DNA from: Clostridia bacterium
GTDB taxonomy: Bacteria; Bacillota; Clostridia; Christensenellales; Borkfalkiaceae
NCBI GenBank assembly: GCA_017396365.1
Contig: JAFQMD010000017.1
Span: 1-32,475 of the forward strand
Length of the DNA stretch: 32,475 nucleotides
Reading direction: 5' to 3'
Shown: piece by piece, positions 1 through 7,621 of the stretch
How the letters are laid out: each line of letters begins with the position of its first letter
Position numbering within the stretch: position 1 is the stretch's first letter
The notes under the pieces: model-generated
Told to the model about the DNA's origin: nothing
Databases searched by the model: none
The model's input: the letters and a program-made list of their open reading frames with translations, nothing else
Made by a program: the position numbers and the translations under genes

Positions 1-33
1 TCAAGGTGTTCGCAATAAAATTGCTCGACTCAT

Positions 34-240
34 AGGTTTGAACCTACGGTCCGGTCGTAAATTGTAAATTTACTCCATTTGCTAAAAACGTGCGATTCAA
101 CGCACCTTTTCTTTACGCAAATTTACCCTCCGTGCGATTCTCGGCTTTAGCCTTGCGATTCTGCTACGGGTCGTAGGTTTAAATTCTTATTCTAGACATA
201 GTAAAAAGACATATACCAAACGGTATATGTCTTTTTACTG
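34..240. repeat. Dispersed intergenic repeat B, left copy
   Basis: This stretch is nearly identical to 31654-31861; the only clear differences are a few bases near 164-170. It begins with a tRNA T-arm-like segment in minus orientation (GGTTTGAACCTACG), contains repeated GTGCGATTC motifs, then a T-arm-like segment in plus orientation (GTCGTAGGTTTAAATTC), and ends with a perfect hairpin. There is no plausible coding sequence in it. The flanking bases 1-33 show only a degraded resemblance to the tRNA 3' end seen in the right copy. Confidence 0.9.
200..239. terminator. Bidirectional hairpin terminator in repeat B (left)
   Basis: A perfect 18-bp stem (AGTAAAAAGACATATACC) with an AAAC loop, ending in T-rich arms on both strands, so it could terminate in either direction. 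It is downstream of the minus-strand gene at 284-733. Confidence 0.8.
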
Positions 241-283
241 CCTTCCACTCATAAAATAACTGTCACGTTAAAAAACATTTTAA

Positions 284-733
284 TTATTCAATCCTATAAT
301 TATATATTTCATCTATAGAAATATCAAATTCTTGCGTCTTTTTTATTATTTCGTCTATTGATTTTTTCCCCATAAACAATTCCGCACCAAAAAAAACTTC
401 TTTTTTTCTTTCTTCCCGATAAAAAAACTCATTTAACATATTTATCCTGGAGCGTTTTAAAGAATTATAACAGCGAACTGAAAGCTCAAAATTTTCAATA
501 TCTGTCCATAAAAATCTTAAAATCTTATCTTTATATACTTGTTCGGCTAACTCTCTATCCTCAAATTCAACCATTTTTCCTTTTAAGCCATCTCCTATTC
601 CTCTTCTTAAATCTATCCACTCTCCACCTTCAATTAAGAAAATGTACTTATTCTCTTTTGCCATAAGCACTATTTCTTTTTTATTCCCTCTAAAATCAAA
701 AATTTTTTTACCTATCAAATTGTAAAAATCCAT
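284..733 (-). CDS. Small protein with RNA polymerase alpha-CTD-like domain
   Basis: This 149-aa protein has an unrecognised N-terminal part (about 1-75). Its C-terminal region (about 77-141) reads like the C-terminal domain of RNA polymerase alpha: IENFELSVRCYNSLKR..IN, then MGKKSIDEI and a final DIS, in the usual order and spacing, apart from a charged insertion around 105-113. In RpoA this helix-hairpin-helix domain contacts UP-element DNA and activators. A free-standing copy could act as a transcription factor or RNAP-binding modulator; that role is inferred. An AAGGATGG site precedes the ATG. It is transcribed in the same direction as the three-gene set upstream but is separated from it by 150 bp, so it may have its own promoter. 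Not rpoA itself, since the alpha N-terminal domain is absent. Confidence 0.7.
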   Translation of the reverse strand: MDFYNLIGKKIFDFRGNKKEIVLMAKENKYIFLIEGGEWIDLRRGIGDGLKGKMVEFEDRELAEQVYKDKILRFLWTDIENFELSVRCYNSLKRSRINMLNEFFYREERKKEVFFGAELFMGKKSIDEIIKKTQEFDISIDEIYNYRIE

Positions 734-883
734 AATTCCATCCTTTATTGTTGTAAGTTAATAATATAGCTTCATATAGGCAATCGTTGATATTCTTCAA
801 TATTAAATATAATAACATTCAAAGGAACAGCTATCTAAAAAATGCCAACATAATATGTAACTACTCTCCCTTCCTTCACGTCA

Positions 884-1054
884 CTATTTTGTCCACTTGA
901 TATAAATAATCATTGAAATAAAAAGCGAAATAGTCAACGATAAAAAGACCGACAACCATATCGGAAAATTCCATTTTCCAAAAGCACTGGCAAATAAATA
1001 CATGCTTAATATCCAGATAAGCCCACAAATGCCAAATTTATCCTCGTCGTCCAT
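884..1054 (-). CDS. Small two-helix membrane protein (56 aa)
   Basis: The ORF runs from the ATG at 1054 to a TAG at 884-886, with a GGGGGTG ribosome-binding-like site a few bases before the ATG. The product starts with an acidic stretch (MDDEDKFG) and then has two hydrophobic segments (about 9-25 and 32-52), ending in IKWTK. This predicts a small inner-membrane hairpin protein. It starts 14 bp after the end of the DUF4268-like gene, so it is probably the last gene of that operon. I do not recognise a family. It could be a toxin-like or accessory membrane peptide, but nothing in the sequence decides this. Confidence 0.6.
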   Translation of the reverse strand: MDDEDKFGICGLIWILSMYLFASAFGKWNFPIWLSVFLSLTISLFISMIIYIKWTK

Positions 1055-1068
1055 CTTCACCCCCTATA

Positions 1069-1530
1069 TTAGAAATCAAAAAAAGCGTTTTTTGCATATA
1101 TTTCACAAACTTTTTTCATTTTATCAACTATAGGCAAAGCCTTGTCAATAGTTTCAGCATAGTTTGAAAAATATCCCGTATTAACAGGAATTTCATAAGC
1201 AATTCTTCTCGTGTTCTTATTTCTCGTTCCCTCAACCCACTTTAAGGGTACACCTACCATTGCTTCAAGATCTTTTTTATTTCTCTCGAATATACTAAAT
1301 AAAGCCAAATCGGTACGAACATATATATTTATTCTCACCTTTTGCTCTCTTACTAAAAAATCTATAGACAGTGCATTATCCACAAAACTTTGTTTTTTGT
1401 TTACAACAGCCCAATAAGTTACTTCCCCACCTTTTTCATACAATATTGAAAAAGGCTCTCCGTTTTCTATCAATTTCTCGTCAAAAGTTTTCCAAAATTT
1501 TCTTTGTTCTGATTTCACGTCAATTCTCAT
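1069..1530 (-). CDS. DUF4268-like protein
   Basis: A 153-aa soluble protein. The pattern of an N-terminal FWKTFDEKL segment, a strand-rich middle, then NKKDLEAMVG.PLKWVEGTRNKNTRRIAYEIP resembles the DUF4268 family, which is often found near restriction-modification or other defence genes. The match is from memory of the pattern, not a search. A good AAGGAG-type site precedes the ATG. The gene follows the coiled-coil gene by 20 bp and precedes the small membrane protein by 14 bp, so the three are probably co-transcribed. No catalytic motif can be assigned with confidence. Confidence 0.55.
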   Translation of the reverse strand: MRIDVKSEQRKFWKTFDEKLIENGEPFSILYEKGGEVTYWAVVNKKQSFVDNALSIDFLVREQKVRINIYVRTDLALFSIFERNKKDLEAMVGVPLKWVEGTRNKNTRRIAYEIPVNTGYFSNYAETIDKALPIVDKMKKVCEIYAKNAFFDF

Positions 1531-1550
1531 AATCTTTCTCCTTCAAATTT

Positions 1551-2036
1551 TTATTCTCTTATAATTTGTTCAATCGTATAATCTAATTGCTCTGCTCTTT
1601 TAATAAAATTAGATATATTCAAAACTCCCCATTGTGAACATACCATCATATTTCCATCAATCAATTGCAAAATCTCATCTTCTTTTGCAAAAAACCTAAC
1701 TTGATAATCTTTTCGTTGCATTGCAATATTTTCATATTCCACAACACCAATAGAGCCTTGCAATGATTTATCAAAAACCGTTTTCAACTCATTACAAGTT
1801 ATTGCTTGATTTTTTGAAACGTAATCTTTAACAACGGCTAATACAAGTTTATTTTTCAAATACACGTTACCGTTAAACATATATCTCGTTTTATCTCGTT
1901 GTACGGGACGCTCTTCAACAAACGCTTCTTTTGGAAACACTTCACTCGAAATTTTTTCCTTTTTCAAAAGTTCTACTTCTTTTTCAAGTTTTACAATGCG
2001 GTTAAGCATATCTAAAATTAATTCGTTGTACTCCAT
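1551..2036 (-). CDS. Hypothetical coiled-coil protein, first gene of accessory operon
   Basis: A 161-aa protein with a short N-terminal coiled coil (about 5-27; LNRIVKLEKEVELLKKEK), a variable linker, and a compact domain from about 50 to the end containing the segments YLKNKLVLAVVKDYV, LQGSIGVVEYE, RFFAKEDEI and CSQWG. I recall similar proteins of unknown function encoded beside DUF4268-like or restriction-related genes, but cannot name the family. GGAGG lies 7 bp before the ATG, and a full-consensus promoter lies just upstream. A DNA-binding or nuclease-accessory role is possible but unproven. Confidence 0.55.
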   Translation of the reverse strand: MEYNELILDMLNRIVKLEKEVELLKKEKISSEVFPKEAFVEERPVQRDKTRYMFNGNVYLKNKLVLAVVKDYVSKNQAITCNELKTVFDKSLQGSIGVVEYENIAMQRKDYQVRFFAKEDEILQLIDGNMMVCSQWGVLNISNFIKRAEQLDYTIEQIIRE

Positions 2037-2054
2037 TTCAACCTCCTTGCCTAT

Positions 2055-2083
2055 ATTATATAAGTAAGACAGCTAATTGTCAA
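2055..2083 (-). promoter_or_regulatory. Consensus sigma-A promoter of the accessory operon
   Basis: On the minus strand a perfect -35 TTGACA (2078-2083) and perfect -10 TATAAT (2055-2060) are separated by exactly 17 bp, just ahead of the GGAGG site of the gene starting at 2036. It is the best promoter match in the window and suggests constitutive, strong expression. Confidence 0.85.
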
Positions 2084-2135
2084 GTGTTTTTTAATGTTAT
2101 TTTATGATATTTAATATTATTTTTGCAATTTTTAT

Positions 2136-2357
2136 GTTCAAGTCCCGTCGTGGGAGTGTAAAATGTTGTACTTTATCTAAGTTAGTTATTAAAAAAGTCA
2201 AACGGCGTTTTTAGGAATTTTAAGAGCCTAATCACGCCGTTTTTGATTTCGCATTATCAAAATTTTATCAAAATAATCAAAAAGGGCTTAAAAAACCCTA
2301 AAAATACAAAAAAAGAAGTGAAATCGTCGTTAAACAAATTTCACTTACTTTGGGCTC
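2136..2357. repeat. Dispersed intergenic repeat A, left copy
   Basis: Matches 31422-31645 over about 222 bp with scattered differences. It starts with a tRNA 3'-end-like string (GTTCAAGTCCCGTCGTGGGAG, here in plus orientation) and contains successive hairpin-forming segments: AAACGGCGT pairing with ACGCCGTTT, a GGGCTT/AACCCT segment, and AGTGAAAT pairing with ATTTCACT. It ends in GGCTC, where the right copy enters a tRNA-Asn 3'-end fragment. It appears to be a duplicated cluster of terminators. The stretch from 2358 to 2520 is AT-rich with nothing recognisable. Confidence 0.85.
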
Positions 2358-2520
2358 ACCTAGCCTATTGCTAATTGAATACTTATTTTTTACCTTAAAA
2401 ATCTATTATACTATTAAATTTTTATTTCGTTACTAAATAACGTATATAATACTATTTAAACGGTATAAGCATATAAAAACTATATAAAACGTTTAAGATT
2501 GCTCGCAGTACCGTTTACGA

Positions 2521-2558
2521 TATGCGCCCCAAAAGATAGACAAACTTTTGGGGCGCAT
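2521..2558. terminator. Strong GC hairpin downstream of the GH38 gene
   Basis: A perfect 15-bp stem (TATGCGCCCCAAAAG with its complement) and a 8-base loop lie about 33 bp beyond the stop of the mannosidase gene, at the end of the long operon. Neither side has a clear U-run, so it may be an mRNA-stabilising or Rho-independent-like end structure rather than a classic terminator. Confidence 0.55.
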
Positions 2559-2590
2559 ACTAAATTTGCAAATATTTTATTCTATTGTAA

Positions 2591-4978
2591 TTATAAATTT
2601 AACATAGACTCCTGTTCTTTCAGTACGCCGTTTTCGTAAATTAACGTCTTAACTTCAAACTTGCCTAACGCAAGGCGTAACGATTGACCAAAGACTGTAC
2701 AATCACACGTAGTTTCTTCCTTGTAATTGTTTATAAGTCGTACCATATACGTATTATCAGCAACTTTTCTAAGCGCGGAAAGAGAAATATTAGTGTTAGA
2801 AAGATTAACAGGACTCTTCTCTCTCTTTTCACCGTTGCCATGAGGATAAAAGTTTAGAGCGTAAGGCTTTTGCGTAAACGCCGTCGCCTTTCTTTCTAAT
2901 TCTTCTTCTTTACATACTTCCAAACGGAAGGTAAATTCATGCCTACCCAAATCGATATAATATTGGAATCTTTGCTCGTCAATAATAGGCAAATCATCAA
3001 CGGGATGAGCGCAATAAACCGAACCGTTCAAAAGGGTGATATATAACTTTCCATTTTCAACAGAACAACCGTAAGCGCCGTCTTTGAAGATTGCCAACAC
3101 ACTACCGTCTTTCTCTACGCCGACAAAGCGTTGAGAACATTCTTCCGTGTTTTGTCCGTATTCTTGCGTACCGAATGCCGTTTGACCGATAAAGCGACCA
3201 ATCTCTTTTACGGGTATTTCAAGTTTCAAGCCTTTTCCTTCGTCGTTCCAGTACACGTTTACAGTTACGTCGATATAATCAAAATCTTTATACAGCGTGT
3301 ACGCCACTCGAACGTCCGATTTACCCGTATCGTAGATACTTTCAATCTTGGTCAACAAGTCACCGCGTTCAACCACACGCAAAGCAGTTTTCACCTTTGC
3401 TTGACGGTAATTCGCGCCTAGCGTTTTCATGTGCCAACCCCAAGGGTCGGGATTATCGTCAAAGACAATCGGAGTAAAGGCGCCGCCCTTCAAATATTCG
3501 TTACCCCCTACAATATACGAATTCAATCCGCCGTTTTCAGTTTCAAACACCGCTTTCACGCCGTTATTGTTTACAAAATCCGTTTGAACACTTCTATCAA
3601 GGTATTTTCTTGCGCCCCTACGAACTTCAACGTCAAAACGCGTAATTGCCAAAGGATTTAATTCTGATTTAATCGCAAGACGCTTGCTTCTGTCCATATT
3701 GATACAAGAAGACTCTTTTACGATTTGGAACGGCACGTCTTTACCGTCTTTTTTGACCGAGAATTCGTAGCCTTCCGTTTCTGAAATAATAGGATCTAAC
3801 AAGAAAAAGTCGCCGCTAAAGATTTGTTCTTCCGCATGGGGATTAGGGTTATATACGAAAATGGGATAGTCGCCAGGCTTAGCCTTTGAATAATCTGCGC
3901 AAAGCGACATAAACGCTTTTGAAAACTCTTTATCGAGAAGTTCTAAGGCGTAATCCGCTTTTTGCAAACTACTCTTCTCGCCTTCTATAATGCAAGTGCC
4001 TGATAAAATGTCGTGAAATTGTATTGCCGCCATTTTCTTTTGCGCGTCTGCAAATGTCTCTAAATTGTATTTATACAGCCCTAATTTGTCCGCATAGGCG
4101 CAAATTTTTTCGGCAAATAAAAGTTTATTTTCAAGTTCTGCATATTTTCTCTTTAAGCGCGCAATAGAAGAATAGCATTTGATAAAGCAAGGTTGTAGCG
4201 CTGAATCAAAATCCGCTTCGGGATTTACTTTGCCAAAGAACGTCTCAGGCGTGCTATGATAAACAGAAACACCGTTTGCCTTTTGCTCTTCTACAAAGCC
4301 TTTGATTTCCGTCAAATCCTTTCTAGACGCGCCACCGCCGTGGTTACCAACCCCCCACAATGCAAACGCAATTTCTTCCTTTTCCCAAGGCTTCATTTTG
4401 CGTTTTATGGCATTAACCGCATTGCCAAGTTCCGAACAATAAATAGTTGCATCTTGAAAGCGTGCCGCTTTTACTTTACTGCCGTCGAAACCAATCCAGT
4501 TAAACACCATCTTAGGCAATTCAAAAATCCAGTCCATAGGACGGCAGAAGATATACCCTTCATAACCGCATTTGTTCAAGATTTGCACTAAGCCTTGCGT
4601 ATGCCCGAAAGAGTCGAAATTTACGGCAACGGTAGGTCTTTTGCCAAATTTTTCTTTAAAATAGGTCAAACCACTTTCAATTTGTCGAACAAAACCTTCG
4701 CCACTGGGAACGTTACAGTCAGGCTGTACGTACCATCCGCCCATAATATGCCATTTACCTACTTTTACAAGTTCTTGAATACGCTTAAACAATTTCGGCT
4801 CGTACTCTTCGATATATTCATACAAAAGCGCTTCATTGTGACAAAAAATATAATCGTATTGGTCGGCAAGTTCTACGGCAGAATAAAAGGTAGCAAGCGC
4901 CGCCGTTGCGCCCTCGTTCCAATCCCATTGCCACACGGGATCTAAATGCGCATTACAAATTAAATGTAATTCTTTCAT
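2591..4978 (-). CDS. GH38-family alpha-mannosidase, cytoplasmic
   Basis: This 795-aa protein has no signal peptide, so it probably acts in the cytoplasm, cleaving alpha-mannosidic linkages of imported oligosaccharides. Family marks are present: NAHLDPVW at 9-16 (zinc ligands His11 and Asp13), NFDSFGHT at 120-127 (Asp122 as expected nucleophile and zinc ligand), and QFHDILSGT at 320-328 (His322, matching the HHDAITGT-type zinc motif). The C-terminal half fits the beta-sandwich domains of the family. AAGGA precedes the ATG. It is the last gene of the long operon that begins at 18985, 69 bp after a lipoprotein gene. Linkage specificity (alpha-1,2, -1,3 or -1,6) cannot be read from the sequence. 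Confidence 0.93.
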   Translation of the reverse strand: MKELHLICNAHLDPVWQWDWNEGATAALATFYSAVELADQYDYIFCHNEALLYEYIEEYEPKLFKRIQELVKVGKWHIMGGWYVQPDCNVPSGEGFVRQIESGLTYFKEKFGKRPTVAVNFDSFGHTQGLVQILNKCGYEGYIFCRPMDWIFELPKMVFNWIGFDGSKVKAARFQDATIYCSELGNAVNAIKRKMKPWEKEEIAFALWGVGNHGGGASRKDLTEIKGFVEEQKANGVSVYHSTPETFFGKVNPEADFDSALQPCFIKCYSSIARLKRKYAELENKLLFAEKICAYADKLGLYKYNLETFADAQKKMAAIQFHDILSGTCIIEGEKSSLQKADYALELLDKEFSKAFMSLCADYSKAKPGDYPIFVYNPNPHAEEQIFSGDFFLLDPIISETEGYEFSVKKDGKDVPFQIVKESSCINMDRSKRLAIKSELNPLAITRFDVEVRRGARKYLDRSVQTDFVNNNGVKAVFETENGGLNSYIVGGNEYLKGGAFTPIVFDDNPDPWGWHMKTLGANYRQAKVKTALRVVERGDLLTKIESIYDTGKSDVRVAYTLYKDFDYIDVTVNVYWNDEGKGLKLEIPVKEIGRFIGQTAFGTQEYGQNTEECSQRFVGVEKDGSVLAIFKDGAYGCSVENGKLYITLLNGSVYCAHPVDDLPIIDEQRFQYYIDLGRHEFTFRLEVCKEEELERKATAFTQKPYALNFYPHGNGEKREKSPVNLSNTNISLSALRKVADNTYMVRLINNYKEETTCDCTVFGQSLRLALGKFEVKTLIYENGVLKEQESMLNL

Positions 4979-5047
4979 AGTTGCTTTATCCTTATCGTTA
5001 ATAATCCTTTTGCATTTTAAACTTTTTCGTAATATTTAATAAAATCG

Positions 5048-5662
5048 TTATTTCTCAACTACTTTTACCTTCAACGTTAGGGATGCGACTTGATTTTCAT
5101 AGGTTGCGCGAATTAAAACAGTCGCCTCGCCAACCTTCTTGCCTACCATTTTATTCCCTTCAACTTGAACGATATCCGTTTGTGTGATTTCATATTCCAC
5201 CTGAGCGTCGGTGACAACCGAATCACCCAGCCTTACAATTTCATTTATCGCAAGAGAATCGCCTACGTACAGCGTAACCGATTCCCCCTCGTAAGGTACG
5301 GAGATAGACAGCAAAGGCATAGCCTGCGGTGAAACGATCTTTACTAAACACATTACCCTTTCGCCCGCAAATTCAGCATAGCAAATGGTTTGCCCCTCTG
5401 CAAGAGCCGTAATTACGCCGTCGTCGGAAACCGTTGCTAAATTTTCATCACGAATCGACCAAAAGATAAACACGTTCTTCTTTGTCGTTTCAACTTCTAA
5501 TTGAACGGATTCACCTATCGATATAGTGATTTCGTTTTGTACAAAGGCAATAGTACCATTTTTCCCTTCGCTAGACAAGGAAGTATCATCCTTGCCTTTT
5601 CCGCAAGAGAAGAAACACAGTAAGCACATAAGCGCCATTATAACGCATAATAATCTTTTCAT
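5048..5662 (-). CDS. Lipoprotein with two Ig-like (Big_2-type) domains
   Basis: A 204-aa protein with a signal peptide ending in a lipobox (LCFFSC, Cys20), so it should be anchored on the outer face of the membrane. After a short linker come two beta-rich modules: one around 40-110 (SIGESVQLEV...WSIRDENLATVSDDGVITALAEG), typical of bacterial Ig-like group 2 domains, and one around 118-204 with the matching VGDSL...VEGNKMVGKKVGEATVLI pattern. No enzyme signature is seen; a binding or spacer role is likely. It sits between the DUF4838 lipoprotein gene (12 bp) and the GH38 gene, with GGAGG before the ATG. Confidence 0.8.
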   Translation of the reverse strand: MKRLLCVIMALMCLLCFFSCGKGKDDTSLSSEGKNGTIAFVQNEITISIGESVQLEVETTKKNVFIFWSIRDENLATVSDDGVITALAEGQTICYAEFAGERVMCLVKIVSPQAMPLLSISVPYEGESVTLYVGDSLAINEIVRLGDSVVTDAQVEYEITQTDIVQVEGNKMVGKKVGEATVLIRATYENQVASLTLKVKVVEK

Positions 5663-5674
5663 AATTTCTCCTCC

Positions 5675-7612
5675 TTAATCAAGCATATCGCCGAAGCCAA
5701 CGCCTTCCATGATTTCAGAAAGTTTAAACAGATTTACGTAATATTTTAACTCGGCTCTCATTTGTTCAATCTCTTCTGCAGAATAGTAAGAGGAAAGCAC
5801 CGTCATTTTAATATAAATAGACGATAAACGTTCTTTCATGATTCTGTTCTTTAAGGATTCGTATAATCTTGGATTTGTCGTTTCGTATTTTTTAATACTG
5901 TTTAACGCTTTATCAAAAACTTTATCGATTTTGTCAATAACGGGTTGAGTCCATAAATCTTTACTATTTATATCCCCGTAAATACCGCCCGATTCGGGAC
6001 TAACGACGTTTTGATAATAGGCATATCTGTCTCGCATAATTTGATAATATTCATAGAGATATGCCGATGCGTCTTTATAATATGCAGACATAAATTTACG
6101 AACTAATTCATCGTAAGAAAGGCTTAAATCCCACATAAGAGAAGATTCTACGTAAGATCTCATTTCTTGAAAACACGTAGTATAAGAATCCGCCGCCTGA
6201 GAAGAAATACATGCTACGCCAAGGTTTTTACACATTTCGTACATACCTTTTACAGTACCGAAATTGTTGAAGTTAATGAAATAATTACGGAAGTTTATAT
6301 CGTAAAGATACATAATCAACTGACCGTTCGCTATTGCGCTCCATTCCTTCAAATTCTTATATACGCTTGCATTTTTTGGACTATCAATTTGAAATGCAAA
6401 GTTAGCGTAGATAGGCGTGTAAAAAATATACAAATCTTTTTCAGGGATAACTTTATCGCTATACTCAACAATTTCTCCGCTTTCCGTCGTTTTTACGGGC
6501 GCTTCTTCTGTAGCGTAATACGCGTAAATAATATATTTAACACGTCTTCCGGGCTGATTTTTATTAAGCCAAGCATTTGCAAGTCTGATAACGTTATTTA
6601 CAAACGAAACATGCAATCCCGCTGGGTTTCCCGCATATTCGCGTATAGCCGCAGCGCACCTTTCGCAATCGCAATAACTGATGTTATCTTCTTGACCAAA
6701 CATAAAATATTGCGCGTCGGGATATTTTTGGAAGAATTCGATAAACCGCTCCGCAGCTACTCTCTCTAACGTTTCACCACCAGTCCAGCAAAGTTGAAGA
6801 TTTTTAGTTCCGTAGTTACTAAACCAGTCGGGATGGTGCTGTTGATAGGTTATATCGTTTCCACAACCGTCTAATCCGCACGTACATTGCGCGTCTGGAT
6901 TAACGTATTGAGACGCCTGTCCGTGCCCCCACGTTATCAAGCCAAACGCAGAACTTGGCGACATCATACGATAACGCCTTACGGTATCTCTATCGTCACG
7001 AAGATCCGCCTTCGGCAACATACGCATTTCAAAGGTTGGGTTGACCGAATATCCTGAATATTTCAATAACGGAATATCTTTCGTTTCTTCATAATAAATT
7101 TCGTCCGCAGCAAAAAACTCGTACCCTATCGTATCGTTTAAAAAATCGTAAGAGCCGTAAAGAACGCCCGTGCTACTTGTATAATCAGGGCAAGATATAT
7201 AAACGTTTTTATCTACAGTTTTTATATAATATCCCGAATCAACGATGTCATCTGCTGACAATTCTATTCTTACGTTCTCATCCCACAAGAAAGTGTGTCC
7301 TAACGAAATAACTCGATTAGAATTTTTAAGTTCTTCCTCAGTTACGATAGGGATAGCATTTCCCGTCGCTTTTTTAAGATTATCTGCAAGTTCATTCGCA
7401 GCAAAACTTTCATAAAAGTTTGCATCGTCACGAATTAAAATGCTATATTCGCTAACGCCTCCAAGGTACAAATATTCTCCTTCGACAACGGTTACCGAAG
7501 GTTTGTCCCCTGCTCCGCTTTCCTCTTGCTTTTTTGAACAAGCAAATGACGTTAACAGTAAGGTGGAACACAACGTCAAAGCGATATATTTTAAAATATT
7601 CTTTTTCATCAT
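5675..7612 (-). CDS. DUF4838-domain lipoprotein, predicted glycan-active
   Basis: A 645-aa protein with an N-terminal signal peptide and lipobox (LTSFAC). Residues about 55-180 resemble the non-catalytic alpha/beta domain that precedes catalytic barrels in GH20/GH67-type enzymes (FYESFAANELADNLKKATG, VISLGHT, GVLYGSYDFL). The central region (about 200-430) fits DUF4838: FGLITWGHG, a cysteine cluster (CTCGLDGC), HPDWFSNYG, QLCWTG, YFMFGQEDN and CDCERC. The clustered cysteines are conserved-looking and may bind metal. DUF4838 proteins have been linked to carbohydrate utilisation loci, but the reaction is not established to my knowledge. GGAGG precedes the start, and the second Met is an equally good start. 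It is 9 bp from the upstream gene. Confidence 0.8.
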   Translation of the reverse strand: MMKKNILKYIALTLCSTLLLTSFACSKKQEESGAGDKPSVTVVEGEYLYLGGVSEYSILIRDDANFYESFAANELADNLKKATGNAIPIVTEEELKNSNRVISLGHTFLWDENVRIELSADDIVDSGYYIKTVDKNVYISCPDYTSSTGVLYGSYDFLNDTIGYEFFAADEIYYEETKDIPLLKYSGYSVNPTFEMRMLPKADLRDDRDTVRRYRMMSPSSAFGLITWGHGQASQYVNPDAQCTCGLDGCGNDITYQQHHPDWFSNYGTKNLQLCWTGGETLERVAAERFIEFFQKYPDAQYFMFGQEDNISYCDCERCAAAIREYAGNPAGLHVSFVNNVIRLANAWLNKNQPGRRVKYIIYAYYATEEAPVKTTESGEIVEYSDKVIPEKDLYIFYTPIYANFAFQIDSPKNASVYKNLKEWSAIANGQLIMYLYDINFRNYFINFNNFGTVKGMYEMCKNLGVACISSQAADSYTTCFQEMRSYVESSLMWDLSLSYDELVRKFMSAYYKDASAYLYEYYQIMRDRYAYYQNVVSPESGGIYGDINSKDLWTQPVIDKIDKVFDKALNSIKKYETTNPRLYESLKNRIMKERLSSIYIKMTVLSSYYSAEEIEQMRAELKYYVNLFKLSEIMEGVGFGDMLD

Positions 7613-7621
7613 CTATCCTCC

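Noticed and set aside
34..240. Repeat B considered as an insertion sequence or integron attC site
   Set aside because: No transposase, no clean terminal inverted repeats, and no attC core sites; only tRNA-like ends and a terminator hairpin are seen.
6167..6769. 200-aa plus-strand open frame opposite the DUF4838 gene
   Set aside because: Antisense to a well-supported lipoprotein gene; composition is not protein-like.
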